Shown here piece by piece: positions 34,906-45,015 of a stretch of 64,000 nucleotides of DNA. The translations under genes and the position numbers were made by a program. Positions within the stretch are counted from its first letter, which is position 1; every line of letters starts with the position of its first letter. The notes beneath the pieces are model-generated. The model was not told the origin of the DNA. It saw only the letters and a list, made by a program, of their open reading frames with translations, and ran no database searches. The stretch lies in assembly GCA_905234275.1 (NCBI GenBank), contig CAJOHD010000003.1, positions 76,362 to 140,361 of the forward strand. The letters are read 5' to 3'. Origin of the DNA: an uncultured Bacteroidales bacterium. GTDB lineage: Bacteria; Bacteroidota; Bacteroidia; Bacteroidales; F082.

Positions 34906-34932
34906 CGGTACATTTGTTTTCGATATTATCAC
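34906..34932. repeat. Direct repeat copy 1 beside a wbuC remnant
   Basis: GGTACATTTGTTTTCGATAT followed by TATCA matches GGAACATTTGTTTCCAATAT plus TATCA at 35205-35231. The pair brackets the remnant at 34936-35190. Confidence 0.6.
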
Positions 34933-34935
34933 AGC

Positions 34936-35190
34936 TTACTTCTTCTCTCTTCCATCTGACATCTCAAGTATTCCCTCTTCTTCATGCGGCACGAATGGGC
35001 CTTCTTTTACTTCAAAGATTACGCTGTTTGATTCGAGTGATTGTAATGTATGCCATACATTCTTAGGGATATTCACACCATAACGGCCCTCGGCTGGATT
35101 GAGCACTATGCTCTCGATAATAGACCCGTCATCATTATGTGTGGTTACTTTAACTTTGCCACGTAACAAAACGAACGCTTCATCAAAGCA
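34936..35190 (-). pseudogene. wbuC cupin, 3' remnant
   Basis: The frame encodes only the C-terminal two thirds of a WbuC-type cupin: FVLLRGKVKVTTHNDDGS, YGVNIPKNVWHTLQSLES, FEVKEGPFVPHEEEGIL. These align to the intact copy at 45016-45417. The N-terminal part, including the His-rich PIHRHP metal site, is absent. The ORF opens with unrelated residues (MFRPLTTICF) encoded partly by a direct repeat. Confidence 0.8.
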
Positions 35191-35204
35191 AATGGTAGTG
35201 AGGG

Positions 35205-35231
35205 GTCGGAACATTTGTTTCCAATATTATC
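35205..35231. repeat. Direct repeat copy 2 beside a wbuC remnant
   Basis: Partner of 34906-34932. It lies between the wbuC remnant and the broken epimerase gene. Confidence 0.6.
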
Positions 35232-35233
35232 AA

Positions 35234-36313
35234 TTACTTTTCGCCCTTAATATAATACACAGCGTACCACTCAGCAAACTTCCTCAAGCCCTCTCTCAGC
35301 GTAATCTTAGGAGTGAACCCAAAGTCACGTTCCAGTGCAGTAGCATCGGCATAAGTTGTGGGCACATCCCCAGGTTGCATCGGCACCAACTGCTTATGCG
35401 CTTCAAAGTCGTAATCTTGCGGTAAAACACCGGCTCGCAAAAGCTCTTCTTGCAGAATCTGCACAAAGTCCAACAAGTTCTCCGGCTGACCGCCACCAAT
35501 GTTGTAAACCGCATACGGAGGAACAGGCAAGCCATCCTCACCATTCTTGCGCTCGGGTGCACCTTGCATCACTCTCAACACGCCTTCCACAATGTCATCC
35601 ACGTAGGTGAAATCTCTGCGGCAGTTGCCAAAGTTGTAGATTTGAATGGTTTCGCCCTTCAGCAGCTTGTTGGTGAAGCCAAAGTAGGCCATATCAAGAC
35701 GTCCGGCAGGTCCGTACACAGTGAAGAAACGTAAACCAGTTGTAGGGATGTTGTAAAGCTTCGAATAGCAGTGCGCAAACAGCTCGTTGCTCTTCTTGGT
35801 GGCCGCATATAACGAAACAGGATTATCCACCCTATCGTCCGTGCTGAACGGAACCTTCTTGTTTCCACCACACACCGAACTTGAAGAAGCATAAACAAGG
35901 TGTTACACCGGATTGTGGCGACAGGCTTCAAGAATATTGTAGAAGCCTATCATATTGCTCTGGATGTAGGCATCTGGATTCTCGATGCTATAACGAACAC
36001 CAGCTTGGGCAGCCAAGTTCACCACGATGTCGAATTTGTACTGAGCGAAGAGGCGGTCGATGAGCGCTTTGTCGGCTATGTCGCCTTTCACAAACTTATA
36101 CTTCACCTCCACATCTTCCATCTTACTTCTTCCCTCTAACATCTGTAAACGATACTCTTTTAATGAAACATCGTAATACGAATTCATATTATCGATGTTC
36201 ACAATCGTGGTTTTCTTTGTCTCCTTAAACAGTCTCTTTATCAGGTTCGAGCCAATGAAACCGGCTCCACCTGTAACAAGAATAGTCTTGCCATTTAAAT
36301 CACTTTTCTGCAT
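35234..36313 (-). pseudogene. UDP-glucuronate 4-epimerase-like gene with a single in-frame stop
   Basis: The frame is continuous from ATG at 36313 to the stop at 35234 except for one TAA at 35900-35902, placed between ACRHNPV and HLVYASSSSV where relatives usually have a Glu codon. The N-terminal half has ILVTGGAGFIGSNLIKRL and NLAAQAGVRYSIENP. The C-terminal half has YAATKKS (catalytic Y-x3-K), GLRFFTVYGPAGR and NCRRDFTYVDDIVEGV, matching CapI/UDP-GlcA epimerases. Without readthrough the enzyme is lost. A Cys (SVCGG) replaces the usual Tyr of SVYG, a possible further sign of relaxed selection. Confidence 0.85.
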
Positions 36314-36364
36314 GGTATATTTGTAATTATATTATTCGGTTTATTGCTTACCCGATAGTTTACA

Positions 36365-37318
36365 TTATTTCAACATATCTCGTGTCAACTTGGCAAAACA
36401 GCGGTCATTTTCCTTTAAAAACTTTTCATGAAATATATCTTCTTTAACCTTCGCTTCCGAAAAGCCAAGTAACTTTGCTATCTTTCTTCGGGCACTGAGC
36501 GGATACTGAGCTTTCAATTGCCTCAAACGCATTGCTTCAATTTTATGAAACTCATAGCGTTCTTCCAAATGAAATGCTTTGACTGGCACGTCAAAGTTAT
36601 TCTTACATCTAAAATAAATATAATATTCACCCTTCTTTCTAAACTTTGTATCAGGTCCTGTGTGCATTCGAAGGCGAATAGTCACATCTTTATCAAAATT
36701 GTATGTTTCAGAAACCGGACTAAATTGAACCCACTCTAATTTATCGGCACCAATAGTGTTGTTTGATTTGATTCGAGAGTTACACACCTGACAGCTTGGT
36801 ACAAAATTAAAAAGAGACAAGCCCAGTATTGGACATTTAGATTTAGGTAAAAAATGATCTAAATCAAAGTGCTTATGCTTTTTTGCATCACTTCCATCTA
36901 TAACATCGTAAGTGTTCACATATGCTAATTCACAATAATGACAGCTACTAATGTTCAAATCGTCGGCATGATTGCAAAAAAATGTAGCTATTTTGCTGCT
37001 ATACTTGTCTGAATAATTAAAAATACCATCAAGTTCATTGTATGCATCGCTTCTCACATCTTTGCCGTTTGGTCCTGGCAATGTTGATGGTATCGGCAAT
37101 GCAACAAACCTTTCATACACATCAGCCAAAACATTTACATCTGCAGTGAGTAATTTTCTAACTGTTTCTGGGATGTTGTTAACGCCATTCTTTCTTTTCC
37201 AGTTGTACCAACGTTTTTGCATCATTGTCAACGCCTTTTTTGAATAGATACCCAGGTAGGCTGTTGTCAATGTTTTAAAGTCGGAAGAGCCTCTTTTGGG
37301 ATAATTAATTTTCCTCAT
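36365..37318 (-). CDS. HNH endonuclease, PtuB-like partner of a Septu-type ATPase
   Basis: The product has a zinc-binding HNH core: CHYC at 141-144, FDLDHFLPKSKCP holding the catalytic His, and CQVCNSRIKSNN at 191 onward (numbered from the upstream ATG at 37363). I chose the second ATG, giving MRKINYPKRGSSDF, because it is the usual kind of PtuB start and leaves a 14-base overlap with the ATPase gene; the ATG at 37363 is also open. In Septu systems PtuB cuts DNA when its ATPase partner PtuA is triggered by phage. The order ATPase then HNH is the expected one. Confidence 0.8.
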   Translation of the reverse strand: MRKINYPKRGSSDFKTLTTAYLGIYSKKALTMMQKRWYNWKRKNGVNNIPETVRKLLTADVNVLADVYERFVALPIPSTLPGPNGKDVRSDAYNELDGIFNYSDKYSSKIATFFCNHADDLNISSCHYCELAYVNTYDVIDGSDAKKHKHFDLDHFLPKSKCPILGLSLFNFVPSCQVCNSRIKSNNTIGADKLEWVQFSPVSETYNFDKDVTIRLRMHTGPDTKFRKKGEYYIYFRCKNNFDVPVKAFHLEERYEFHKIEAMRLRQLKAQYPLSARRKIAKLLGFSEAKVKEDIFHEKFLKENDRCFAKLTRDMLK

Positions 37319-39683
37319 ATTTTCGATAGGTTTTACCAACTCCCCATTCCTGCATTTCGTCAACCATGTCGGTTAATTCGTCATTCAAATATTCATCCCC
37401 CACAATGCTTGCCACATATCGGTTTCTTGCCATCTCATAATCCCAGCTCTCTTGAGGTCTTCGATCTACTATTTTCCACCTTCCACTTTGATTCTTTAAT
37501 ATTTTTACATATTCGTATATTCCAACAATATCCTCAATATTACGCTGAGCAATTACTCCTATCGTATTAGGTAAGAAAAAAGTATCATTAAATAAATCAT
37601 GTACATTTGCCGCAAATGTTTTCTGATTTAATCTTTTCTTTTTTTCTCGTGAGAGATATAGGATATTACTTTCCGGTATATCGCTTAAAACAAAAGGAGA
37701 ATGGGTTACCATGGTGATATTAATTCCAAAAGTGCCATGTAGTTGTAACCCCCTAATGGAGTCCACTAAAAGGCTTACAAAACGTCTTTGCAAATCAGGA
37801 TGGAAATATAACTCAACCTCATCCATCAATATGTTCACATAATTATACCTCATCGACATGACATGCTGAGGACTTGAATTCATATCCTGATTTCCAGATT
37901 CAATATTCTTCAAATGATAAACAATATTGGCTATGCTGTATGCAATTTGACGCTCACCAGAGCTTAGTCCTTCAAAAGAAATAATAGATCTATTGCTTCC
38001 ATTGGGGTTATAAGCTGAAAGATGCTCATTATCTACCAATTGAAGTACAACATAAATGAATGGTGGAGGAAGCAGGTCTTCCACATCTATTTTATGGAAA
38101 TCTGCGTCATCTTTAGATGGATAAAGACTCTGTCCCATCTTGCCCTTCATCCATTCATAACTTAAATCCAAATCTGCAGATACTCGATTAATATAGTACT
38201 GGTTTTCGTCTTTAAATCTTAAATAAGCAATCGTTCTACGGAGTTTTGCAGTGCGATGCGATGAATCTTTTATGAGGTTTGCTAGTCTTTTTTTAAGCTC
38301 ATTAACATTCAATTTCTCCTGTTTAGCCTCCTCCCAATCTGAAGCATAGTGCTTATATGTATATATTATCTTAATGGTTTTATAAGTTAGATAGTCCCAG
38401 GCCTGCTGAGTCCAATCGTTTTTCTTGTGTTCATGGTAATCTAATTGTAAATGATTTGACCAAAACTCTTTGATAGGTTGTTCAAGCCGTCTGATAATTG
38501 CCTCATTTCTCATTGCCCACTTATTATTAAATCTAATTAGGGCACAATCTTCCCAAAAGCCTTTGTATTTTTCAAAATCATCGTGATAGAAATAAAAAGC
38601 AACAAGGTGGTGAGTTTTGTTTATTTCCCTAAAAGGAAAATACTTCTCAGGGACACCGTTATTTAATCGTTCTCGTTCTTCATAAGCCAACGATATTAAA
38701 TTGTGTTTCCCTAAATAATTAACTCTCGCAGCATTGATATATCCGTCTTCTCTCATTGGATGAATGACAACCGGAGTTTGGTAGCCATCATTCTTATGAA
38801 AAACTCCTTTTAGCCAATATGAATCTTCTTCGGTATATTCTTCATCTGGGTATTTATCAGCAAGTTTAGCTAGTCGTTTTTCGTTCGTTTTCTCATAAAT
38901 GTAATCCCTATAGTTGTATGCATAAAGAGAATAGTTACTAACCAATGTGTAGAACAAATGCCTCAAAACGCCCTTCTTATCTTCTTGTTCCGGTAATAAA
39001 TCTTCTTTTTTTGTTTTTCCGTCAAGTATTGTTTCACACTGTGATTTTACATATTTTTCTTTAACCGCTGTTTTTCTACCTCTCTTTTCATAAGCTTTAT
39101 CCAGTGCAACAACATCTGTCACAAAACGGTAAACGTATAATTCTCTTCCCAAGCAAGTGATAATTTCAATTCTATCCTCAATATACACAGCTAACGAAGC
39201 ATATATATTGTCAACATAATGCAGGTGTTCCGCACTAGAATAGTTATAGTCTTCACCATAAATGGCAGCGGAAAGGTTGTTCATTATCCTGATTATAGTA
39301 TCGAGAATAGTGCTTTTCCCAGTTCCGTTTTCACCTACTATTGCACTTACACTTATCTTACTTTTCCCTTTTACAGAATAAAGCAACTCAGAAGAATCAA
39401 AGGCATCTTCCCTAACCTCTATGTACTCAACCTCCTTCTCATTCTCTTTCTTATCAACAATCGTGAAACCCTTATAGAAATAAAACCAATTCTTACTTCC
39501 ATACAATGATTTTTGAATATTTTTTGCATCATTCCTATCATTGGGATTATTGCCTCCTTTGAAAAAACGAACACCAATCAAACGAATTCCTCTTGGCGGT
39601 AAAATCAAATCATCCTTTTGATTGCCCATTTCAAAAGGAGTCATCCATGTACGGTTGAGACGAATAAAGCTATCCCCTTTCAT
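37305..39683 (-). CDS. AAA/SMC-type ATPase, PtuA-like (Septu system)
   Basis: The 792-residue protein is an ABC/SMC-type ATPase. Walker A is VGENGTGKST at 116-125, the signature FEGLSSGERQIAYSIANIVY comes late in the chain, and Walker B NILMDEVELYFHPDLQRRF is followed by an MVTHSPFVLSDIP switch. The long middle insertion is helical and charged. This is the PtuA layout, and the HNH gene overlaps its 3' end. The protein would be cytoplasmic. It is the fourth gene of a unit that starts with a secreted protein and a 1237-residue protein. Confidence 0.82.
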   Translation of the reverse strand: MKGDSFIRLNRTWMTPFEMGNQKDDLILPPRGIRLIGVRFFKGGNNPNDRNDAKNIQKSLYGSKNWFYFYKGFTIVDKKENEKEVEYIEVREDAFDSSELLYSVKGKSKISVSAIVGENGTGKSTILDTIIRIMNNLSAAIYGEDYNYSSAEHLHYVDNIYASLAVYIEDRIEIITCLGRELYVYRFVTDVVALDKAYEKRGRKTAVKEKYVKSQCETILDGKTKKEDLLPEQEDKKGVLRHLFYTLVSNYSLYAYNYRDYIYEKTNEKRLAKLADKYPDEEYTEEDSYWLKGVFHKNDGYQTPVVIHPMREDGYINAARVNYLGKHNLISLAYEERERLNNGVPEKYFPFREINKTHHLVAFYFYHDDFEKYKGFWEDCALIRFNNKWAMRNEAIIRRLEQPIKEFWSNHLQLDYHEHKKNDWTQQAWDYLTYKTIKIIYTYKHYASDWEEAKQEKLNVNELKKRLANLIKDSSHRTAKLRRTIAYLRFKDENQYYINRVSADLDLSYEWMKGKMGQSLYPSKDDADFHKIDVEDLLPPPFIYVVLQLVDNEHLSAYNPNGSNRSIISFEGLSSGERQIAYSIANIVYHLKNIESGNQDMNSSPQHVMSMRYNYVNILMDEVELYFHPDLQRRFVSLLVDSIRGLQLHGTFGINITMVTHSPFVLSDIPESNILYLSREKKKRLNQKTFAANVHDLFNDTFFLPNTIGVIAQRNIEDIVGIYEYVKILKNQSGRWKIVDRRPQESWDYEMARNRYVASIVGDEYLNDELTDMVDEMQEWGVGKTYRKYEEN

Positions 39684-39729
39684 AAATAAACGATTTTATA
39701 AAAAATTTGCTATCAACACGACCATCATA

Positions 39730-42700
39730 TCAATAATCCAACTTCGCTATGGTTGCCTGATCATCCATATCTTTGGCCATTTGCCTGTATTGGTTGGCAA
39801 GGTCTTCAAAAACTTTGGCAACTTTAGGGTAAAGCGGTAAACATTGGTTCTTCAAATCTTCAAAATATTCGACATTGTAGCGTTCGATATCACCTCCATC
39901 ATAACCTCCTCTAGTTGTGAATCCTCTTTTGTTATACAAACCAATATTATAGTTTTGGAACAGTTTTTCAGAATTCATTTCTTCCATCATTTCAAACAAG
40001 ACAAAGGGAGGCCAATGCGGGTCATCCTTTCGCTCTGGGTATTTTGCAAACAGTTCTCCAATATGTGAATAAACAAATATTTCCCTATCCTTTTCTTTTG
40101 CAAGTTGTATAGCCTGTGAGATCCATTCTCTCAATGTTTTTTTGTCAATGTTGCCTTCTTTATCTACGCCAGGTATAGTATCCCACTCTCTCAAAAGATA
40201 AAATGCTCTGAATGCATTGTTCTTTCTAATCTCAACGCTTTCTTCAAACCCATCCTCAGGTGTTTCCTTCTCGTCTTCATGCTCAGGACGATACAGGAAA
40301 GTTAACAATTCGACAAATAATTCTGGATCTTTCTGAAGCCGCTCGAAAAGTAACCGAAATATTGATTTAGATGCTTGGTTTCTGAGAAACGGCAGGAATA
40401 TCCATTCAAGTTGAAACAGTTTTTCTTCATTTGCGTCTGATCGCTGATGCAATTCCTCCATATAGCTTTCAAAGGCAAGCAAGTCAATTCTTCCGTTTAT
40501 TTCAAGCGAACATTTCATACTTTCCATAAGCAAATCCTGAATCACACCTGTGGGCAAATCTTTGGCATAATGCCATGTGCCGTTTATTGCATCCAAGGCA
40601 CGTCCGACAAACTTGAGTTTCTCCAGCACATATAATATTGTTTCATTGTATGGGCCACACAAATGTGCATTGAACTTTATCCAATATCCGTTCTGTACCT
40701 CCTTTGATTTACTATCCAGATATTTGAACAGATTTTCAGTTGACCACATATAGTGCAGAAACAATGTAGCTTCTTCATCCGTTATTTTGTCTTTCAACTC
40801 CTCAAACAGTACAAGTAGCTTTTCTTCCCCTATTTTTCCCTCTAACCCCTGAATATAACCACTAACAAACTTTTGGTCTTCTTTTTCTGACAATAGTGGG
40901 AGCACAAAACTGTTTAATCCTTCAAATGCATCAGAACAGCCTAATGTTCTCCCATACTCTGAAGGTTCAGTAACCAGCTTCCTTACATTCACCACTTCCT
41001 CCAAAGAAAGATTATCGATCCATTCTTTTACCGCTTTCCCTCTAATATCTGCCAATATCTTGATAGCATTATATGGATCATCGTTGTCACGATCTTCAAG
41101 CAATCTAGGCGAAAACTCGTCAAACAGCCACTTATTTTTTTCTACAATATCTGTTGGTGCCAATGCATTATATGCGATTTGCAAATCGTCAATTTCAGCT
41201 TCTGACAATCGGTGATCATTTTCTGGTTTCAGTCTTTTCTGGAACCACAATGTCTCGCGTATTTCCTTTCGCGTCTCAGGATACTGATTGGCAGTTGCTT
41301 CAGCCACCGCCTTAACCCATGCAATCACTTTACATCTAATGGCATACGGCACAGGTAGAATCTCATCCACCAATTTAGCCAACTTATGGTCTGTCCCATC
41401 AAATGTTTCCATAAGCTTTTCACATACATACTCAGTGGTTTTCCATACATCATTGTATGTTGAACCTCTGTTAACTACCAAGTCATAACCACGCCATTTC
41501 AACTGATGAGTACCCGTAGTGACGCTATGGTTCTTGGGCAAAAGAGACATCAATAAATCCCACATTTTGGAATAACCACCTCGGGATAGTGTATCTATTA
41601 TTGTGATTCTCTGATCTGTTGAGGCAGTTGTGTGAGGATACCATGGTAAATATATATTTGTCAAACTGTTGAATGGTCTATTGTCAAGTCTTCCCCCTGG
41701 GTCTTTTTCTGACAATACCAAAAGCACTTCTGTCACATCCTTTAACGTATCTGGTAGCCAAGCAAGACTTTCCAAAGCCCAAAGCAAGTATGGATAATTG
41801 CTTTCTGGTGCAAACAATCCTTCTTCTTCATTGAAAAGACTCATTATATGGGAATCATTTTCCGACAATGACCTTTTAACCTCCGTGATGAATATTGAAG
41901 GTGAAGCTTCGGCAATTAGAGGTAGATATCTTGCTATACTGTTCCATCTTTCAGCACTGGTATCTCCTATTACCTGATTTATTACATTGTCTACTGTCTT
42001 TTGTAAACATCCTATCCGTGGCAATAACCGACCCCCATGCCAAGCAAGGATGATTAATGAATTTAGTACACCTTGTTTAAGTTGATCAGAATACTTTTTA
42101 CTCTCATCAGAAAGCACTAAAACCGCTAGCTCGACAAGTTTATCAATATGCTTCTTCGATACCAATTGTGATAAAACTGACCACAATGATAACGGTGAGG
42201 TTATTCTCCAAAATGCGCCTATGTTCATGACGGGTGGAACAGGTTTTTGAGACCATTGCTCCATTGATGACAGGAAATCTTCATAGTCTTTTCCCGACAA
42301 CGAAGTCATGATTTCTCTGTCTCCTTCAAAGTTTTCATTCCATCTCTCGACAATGAGTGCAGGCACAATCACATTCACATCATCGTCATCCAGCCATTCC
42401 ACCCGTAGTATAGGGAATCCAAGTTCCTTCTTTATCATCGTCAAATTGCACGAACAATCCTTGATAATCCGTCTGGCACGTTCTTCCTCCACACCACTTT
42501 CTATCAATGACTTTTCCAATGCAAATCTATTTGGACTTGGTAAATCTTCAACGTATTGGTTGAAATCGTCACCTGGTCCAAGGGGTACAAGCACTATTTT
42601 CCCTTGGGATACCGCTCTATGTAAAACAGTGGCATCATCAAAATCAGGAACAAGATTTATCATGGAAGTTTGAACTTTCATTTGTCGGAAAGCCGTTTTA

Positions 42701-43443
42701 TCTTCCACCACAATGGTTTTCGAATAGAATTCCTCCTGTTCTTTCTGCGGGAACAATTTACCTGCTGCTAAAATAAAACCAATAGCTTCTTCTTTCGATG
42801 ATGCACGAAATGCACGGAGTGTAGGACTACCCAACATTTCCTTCATCTTCATTGCCACATCTTCTCTTCCGGCAGTATAAAAAGAAGGCTTAAGTTTCAC
42901 GTCCCCACCTGTTAGCAATTCTTCCAAACGTTCTTCTCCAATCACAAGATTAGGGGACTGAAGACCTACCAAAGGAGCAAACCAAAGTTCAACAGAAGGA
43001 ACAGAAATAATCCACTGAGCCAATATGGTTGAGTCATACACACGCACATCTTTCCAAATCCTATCTTTCTTCTTATCATCTTCCCATTCCTTTTTATCAC
43101 CCCACACGCGAGGAGTCATAAAAATAAAGGTGGTTTCGGCCTTGTTCAAACCTTCTTCTGATGCTGAACTACGTTTATCATAATCACTTTCAGCTTTTTG
43201 CTTATATTTACTATTAGTCCCGAATTCAAGAATACTCTTACCTAAAGGCAAATACTCAGTCTGTAGAGATGTTTCCACCTCTCCATCCCATCCTCCCATA
43301 AATACAGCACTGCCATATGGAATATTACCCTTCAAAAGATAAGGTGTAACTGAGGCATAAACCAATCGCCGTATCAATTGAGGAAAATCCCCTTTTGCCG
43401 ACTGCATGTCTGCCCAGTTTTCGATATGTGCTCTTTCTATCAT
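39730..43443 (-). CDS. Large defence-type protein with possible N-terminal nuclease-like domain
   Basis: The 1237-residue chain starts MIERAHIENWADMQSAKG and has an N-terminal block with GGWDGEVETSLQTEYLPLGK followed by SILEFGTNSKYKQKAESDYD, which has the look of a PD-(D/E)XK-like restriction fold found on large defence proteins. The segment LIESGVEEERARRIIKDCSC resembles STAND-type helices, but I find no Walker A loop. From about 400 on it is a long helical repeat-like solenoid. It lies 46 bases upstream of the PtuA-like gene. I do not recognise a named family; it could be a sensor or effector added to a Septu-like pair. Confidence 0.6.
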   Translation of the reverse strand: MIERAHIENWADMQSAKGDFPQLIRRLVYASVTPYLLKGNIPYGSAVFMGGWDGEVETSLQTEYLPLGKSILEFGTNSKYKQKAESDYDKRSSASEEGLNKAETTFIFMTPRVWGDKKEWEDDKKKDRIWKDVRVYDSTILAQWIISVPSVELWFAPLVGLQSPNLVIGEERLEELLTGGDVKLKPSFYTAGREDVAMKMKEMLGSPTLRAFRASSKEEAIGFILAAGKLFPQKEQEEFYSKTIVVEDKTAFRQMKVQTSMINLVPDFDDATVLHRAVSQGKIVLVPLGPGDDFNQYVEDLPSPNRFALEKSLIESGVEEERARRIIKDCSCNLTMIKKELGFPILRVEWLDDDDVNVIVPALIVERWNENFEGDREIMTSLSGKDYEDFLSSMEQWSQKPVPPVMNIGAFWRITSPLSLWSVLSQLVSKKHIDKLVELAVLVLSDESKKYSDQLKQGVLNSLIILAWHGGRLLPRIGCLQKTVDNVINQVIGDTSAERWNSIARYLPLIAEASPSIFITEVKRSLSENDSHIMSLFNEEEGLFAPESNYPYLLWALESLAWLPDTLKDVTEVLLVLSEKDPGGRLDNRPFNSLTNIYLPWYPHTTASTDQRITIIDTLSRGGYSKMWDLLMSLLPKNHSVTTGTHQLKWRGYDLVVNRGSTYNDVWKTTEYVCEKLMETFDGTDHKLAKLVDEILPVPYAIRCKVIAWVKAVAEATANQYPETRKEIRETLWFQKRLKPENDHRLSEAEIDDLQIAYNALAPTDIVEKNKWLFDEFSPRLLEDRDNDDPYNAIKILADIRGKAVKEWIDNLSLEEVVNVRKLVTEPSEYGRTLGCSDAFEGLNSFVLPLLSEKEDQKFVSGYIQGLEGKIGEEKLLVLFEELKDKITDEEATLFLHYMWSTENLFKYLDSKSKEVQNGYWIKFNAHLCGPYNETILYVLEKLKFVGRALDAINGTWHYAKDLPTGVIQDLLMESMKCSLEINGRIDLLAFESYMEELHQRSDANEEKLFQLEWIFLPFLRNQASKSIFRLLFERLQKDPELFVELLTFLYRPEHEDEKETPEDGFEESVEIRKNNAFRAFYLLREWDTIPGVDKEGNIDKKTLREWISQAIQLAKEKDREIFVYSHIGELFAKYPERKDDPHWPPFVLFEMMEEMNSEKLFQNYNIGLYNKRGFTTRGGYDGGDIERYNVEYFEDLKNQCLPLYPKVAKVFEDLANQYRQMAKDMDDQATIAKLDY

Positions 43444-43464
43444 TATATTTAATGATTATTATTT

Positions 43465-43695
43465 TCACTGATACTGATTAACCCTCTTAAACTTCTCCCC
43501 TAACTCCAACAACTTCTCAAACATCTCTACTCTATCTTCCTTTAATTCTCCCACATTCATTAGTTTCTGCTGGTGTTTCCACCAGTTGACTTTGGCTTTT
43601 TCTTCTGGGACGTATTTGGATGGCCGTCTGTGGTTTTCTTCCATAAACGACATTATCTCTTGATACTTATTATTCCACAACTCGTCTTGCGTCAT
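43465..43695 (-). CDS. Stand-alone helicase-associated (HA) domain protein
   Basis: The 76-residue product consists of one HA-type module: W8, the YQEIMSFMEENHRRPSKYVP segment, the WWKHQQKLMNVGELKEDRVE segment and LLELGEKF. HA domains usually lie at the end of DNA helicases and bind nucleic acid. A free-standing one is uncommon. It overlaps the preceding gene by 4 bases (ATGA) and lies 21 bases before the 1237-residue gene, so it is translationally linked with both. It may help DNA recognition in that system (inference). Confidence 0.65.
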   Translation of the reverse strand: MTQDELWNNKYQEIMSFMEENHRRPSKYVPEEKAKVNWWKHQQKLMNVGELKEDRVEMFEKLLELGEKFKRVNQYQ

Positions 43696-45008
43696 TCTCC
43701 AATACTTTTATCATACACAAAGAACGGCGCCGTTTTTCCCGACTCATTGACAACCGACATATAGCAATAATCGGTGCCTTCGAGTGAAAAGGTGTATAGT
43801 ATCACTGTATGCTTGCCTTGTGGGTTTTCAATATTCGATTCGAGGGCGGTTTTAATCTTGGTGGAGTATGGTTCGAAGGCGGTGGCTTCTTTGCCTTTTA
43901 GTTTGATTTTGTCTTTTTTGAGGGTTATGGTCAGGTCGGTTTCTTTGTAATTCGTGCGTTTGAATTCATGGGAGTATTCTATATCGTAAGTAGCCGACAG
44001 ACCTGAAACATTGTCTGTTTCTTCATGATATACCAACCCATCATAACCGGGAATACTTTTTATTTCTTTTTCAATCTTTTCACCAATATTGTCTTTATGG
44101 CTCTTAACTACGATATATGTTTCATTCTCCCATCGGGTAAACAGGATGTTGTATTTGATTGGACCCGTTCCAGTAGCCATCATTTCATCGGCAGCAAAGC
44201 GGTTGAACATCTTTGTCAGTACCGTGTCAAACGCCTCATTTTCGATGCTTAATGGCATTGGATAGCGTTTGACTTTTTCCTTAAACTTATTATAAATCTC
44301 TTGCTTGTATTCCCAATCACTGTATTCTTTTTCGAAACTGAAACCTATCAATTCCCTTCTTTTAACATAATCATCTCGGTTGTCGTGAAAATCTCTTACC
44401 CTTTTCCAATAAACCATACCATAATCCTTCACCCAGTAGCTATATTCCGTTTCATCAAAAAAACGAGAACTTTGATTTTGTTTTTCAACTTTAACAGCTT
44501 TATAAAACTTACCGACTCCTTCTTTAACCCATACATAAGAGGCCTTGCAACTCCATTTTTCACCCCAAGCGGTTTCTTCCCATTTTGATATATGACCTGG
44601 GGTTGGAAGGGTAAGAAGAGTGATTTTCTCAACAGAAATAATAGGTTCGTTCGAAATGGAATACACTATTGTCTGCAGACCATTGGATTGTATGGTTTTG
44701 CCATCGAATATCAACGGGTACCATGTAGTTTCTCTGAAATTACCCGTTCGCCTATCCAACCCTGCATACGATTCGTAGCCTATCGACATTGAAATTGGCT
44801 GATACACCACCATCAGCATATCGCTGAACGACATATCGTATTGACCACTACCAATAGCACCTCTTTCATTATCATATTGTAAATATGAATTATCTTGGCC
44901 TTGCTTAAAGAAGTAGTCGGTTACTTTTTCGTCATTTTGAGCCGACACACATACAGAAAGCAATAGCAAAACTGTTACAGATGCTGTTTTGATTATATAG
45001 TTTTTCAT
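43692..45008 (-). CDS. Secreted protein of unknown function, 438 residues
   Basis: The N terminus is a signal peptide (ASVTVLLLLSVCVSAQ), so the product is exported. The rest is rich in Tyr, Trp and Lys, with segments such as SYWVKDYGMVYWKRVRDF and a C-terminal EGTDYCYMSVVNESGKTAP. No catalytic motif or known domain recognised. It overlaps the HA-domain gene by 4 bases and starts 7 bases after wbuC stops, so it joins the sugar genes and the defence-like genes in one transcript. A role in defence is doubtful since it is exported. Confidence 0.6.
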   Translation of the reverse strand: MKNYIIKTASVTVLLLLSVCVSAQNDEKVTDYFFKQGQDNSYLQYDNERGAIGSGQYDMSFSDMLMVVYQPISMSIGYESYAGLDRRTGNFRETTWYPLIFDGKTIQSNGLQTIVYSISNEPIISVEKITLLTLPTPGHISKWEETAWGEKWSCKASYVWVKEGVGKFYKAVKVEKQNQSSRFFDETEYSYWVKDYGMVYWKRVRDFHDNRDDYVKRRELIGFSFEKEYSDWEYKQEIYNKFKEKVKRYPMPLSIENEAFDTVLTKMFNRFAADEMMATGTGPIKYNILFTRWENETYIVVKSHKDNIGEKIEKEIKSIPGYDGLVYHEETDNVSGLSATYDIEYSHEFKRTNYKETDLTITLKKDKIKLKGKEATAFEPYSTKIKTALESNIENPQGKHTVILYTFSLEGTDYCYMSVVNESGKTAPFFVYDKSIGE

Positions 45009-45015
45009 TCTAGAG

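Noticed and set aside
35903..36313. Treating the two epimerase ORFs as separate genes
   Set aside because: They are in one frame and together make one normal-length epimerase interrupted by a single stop.
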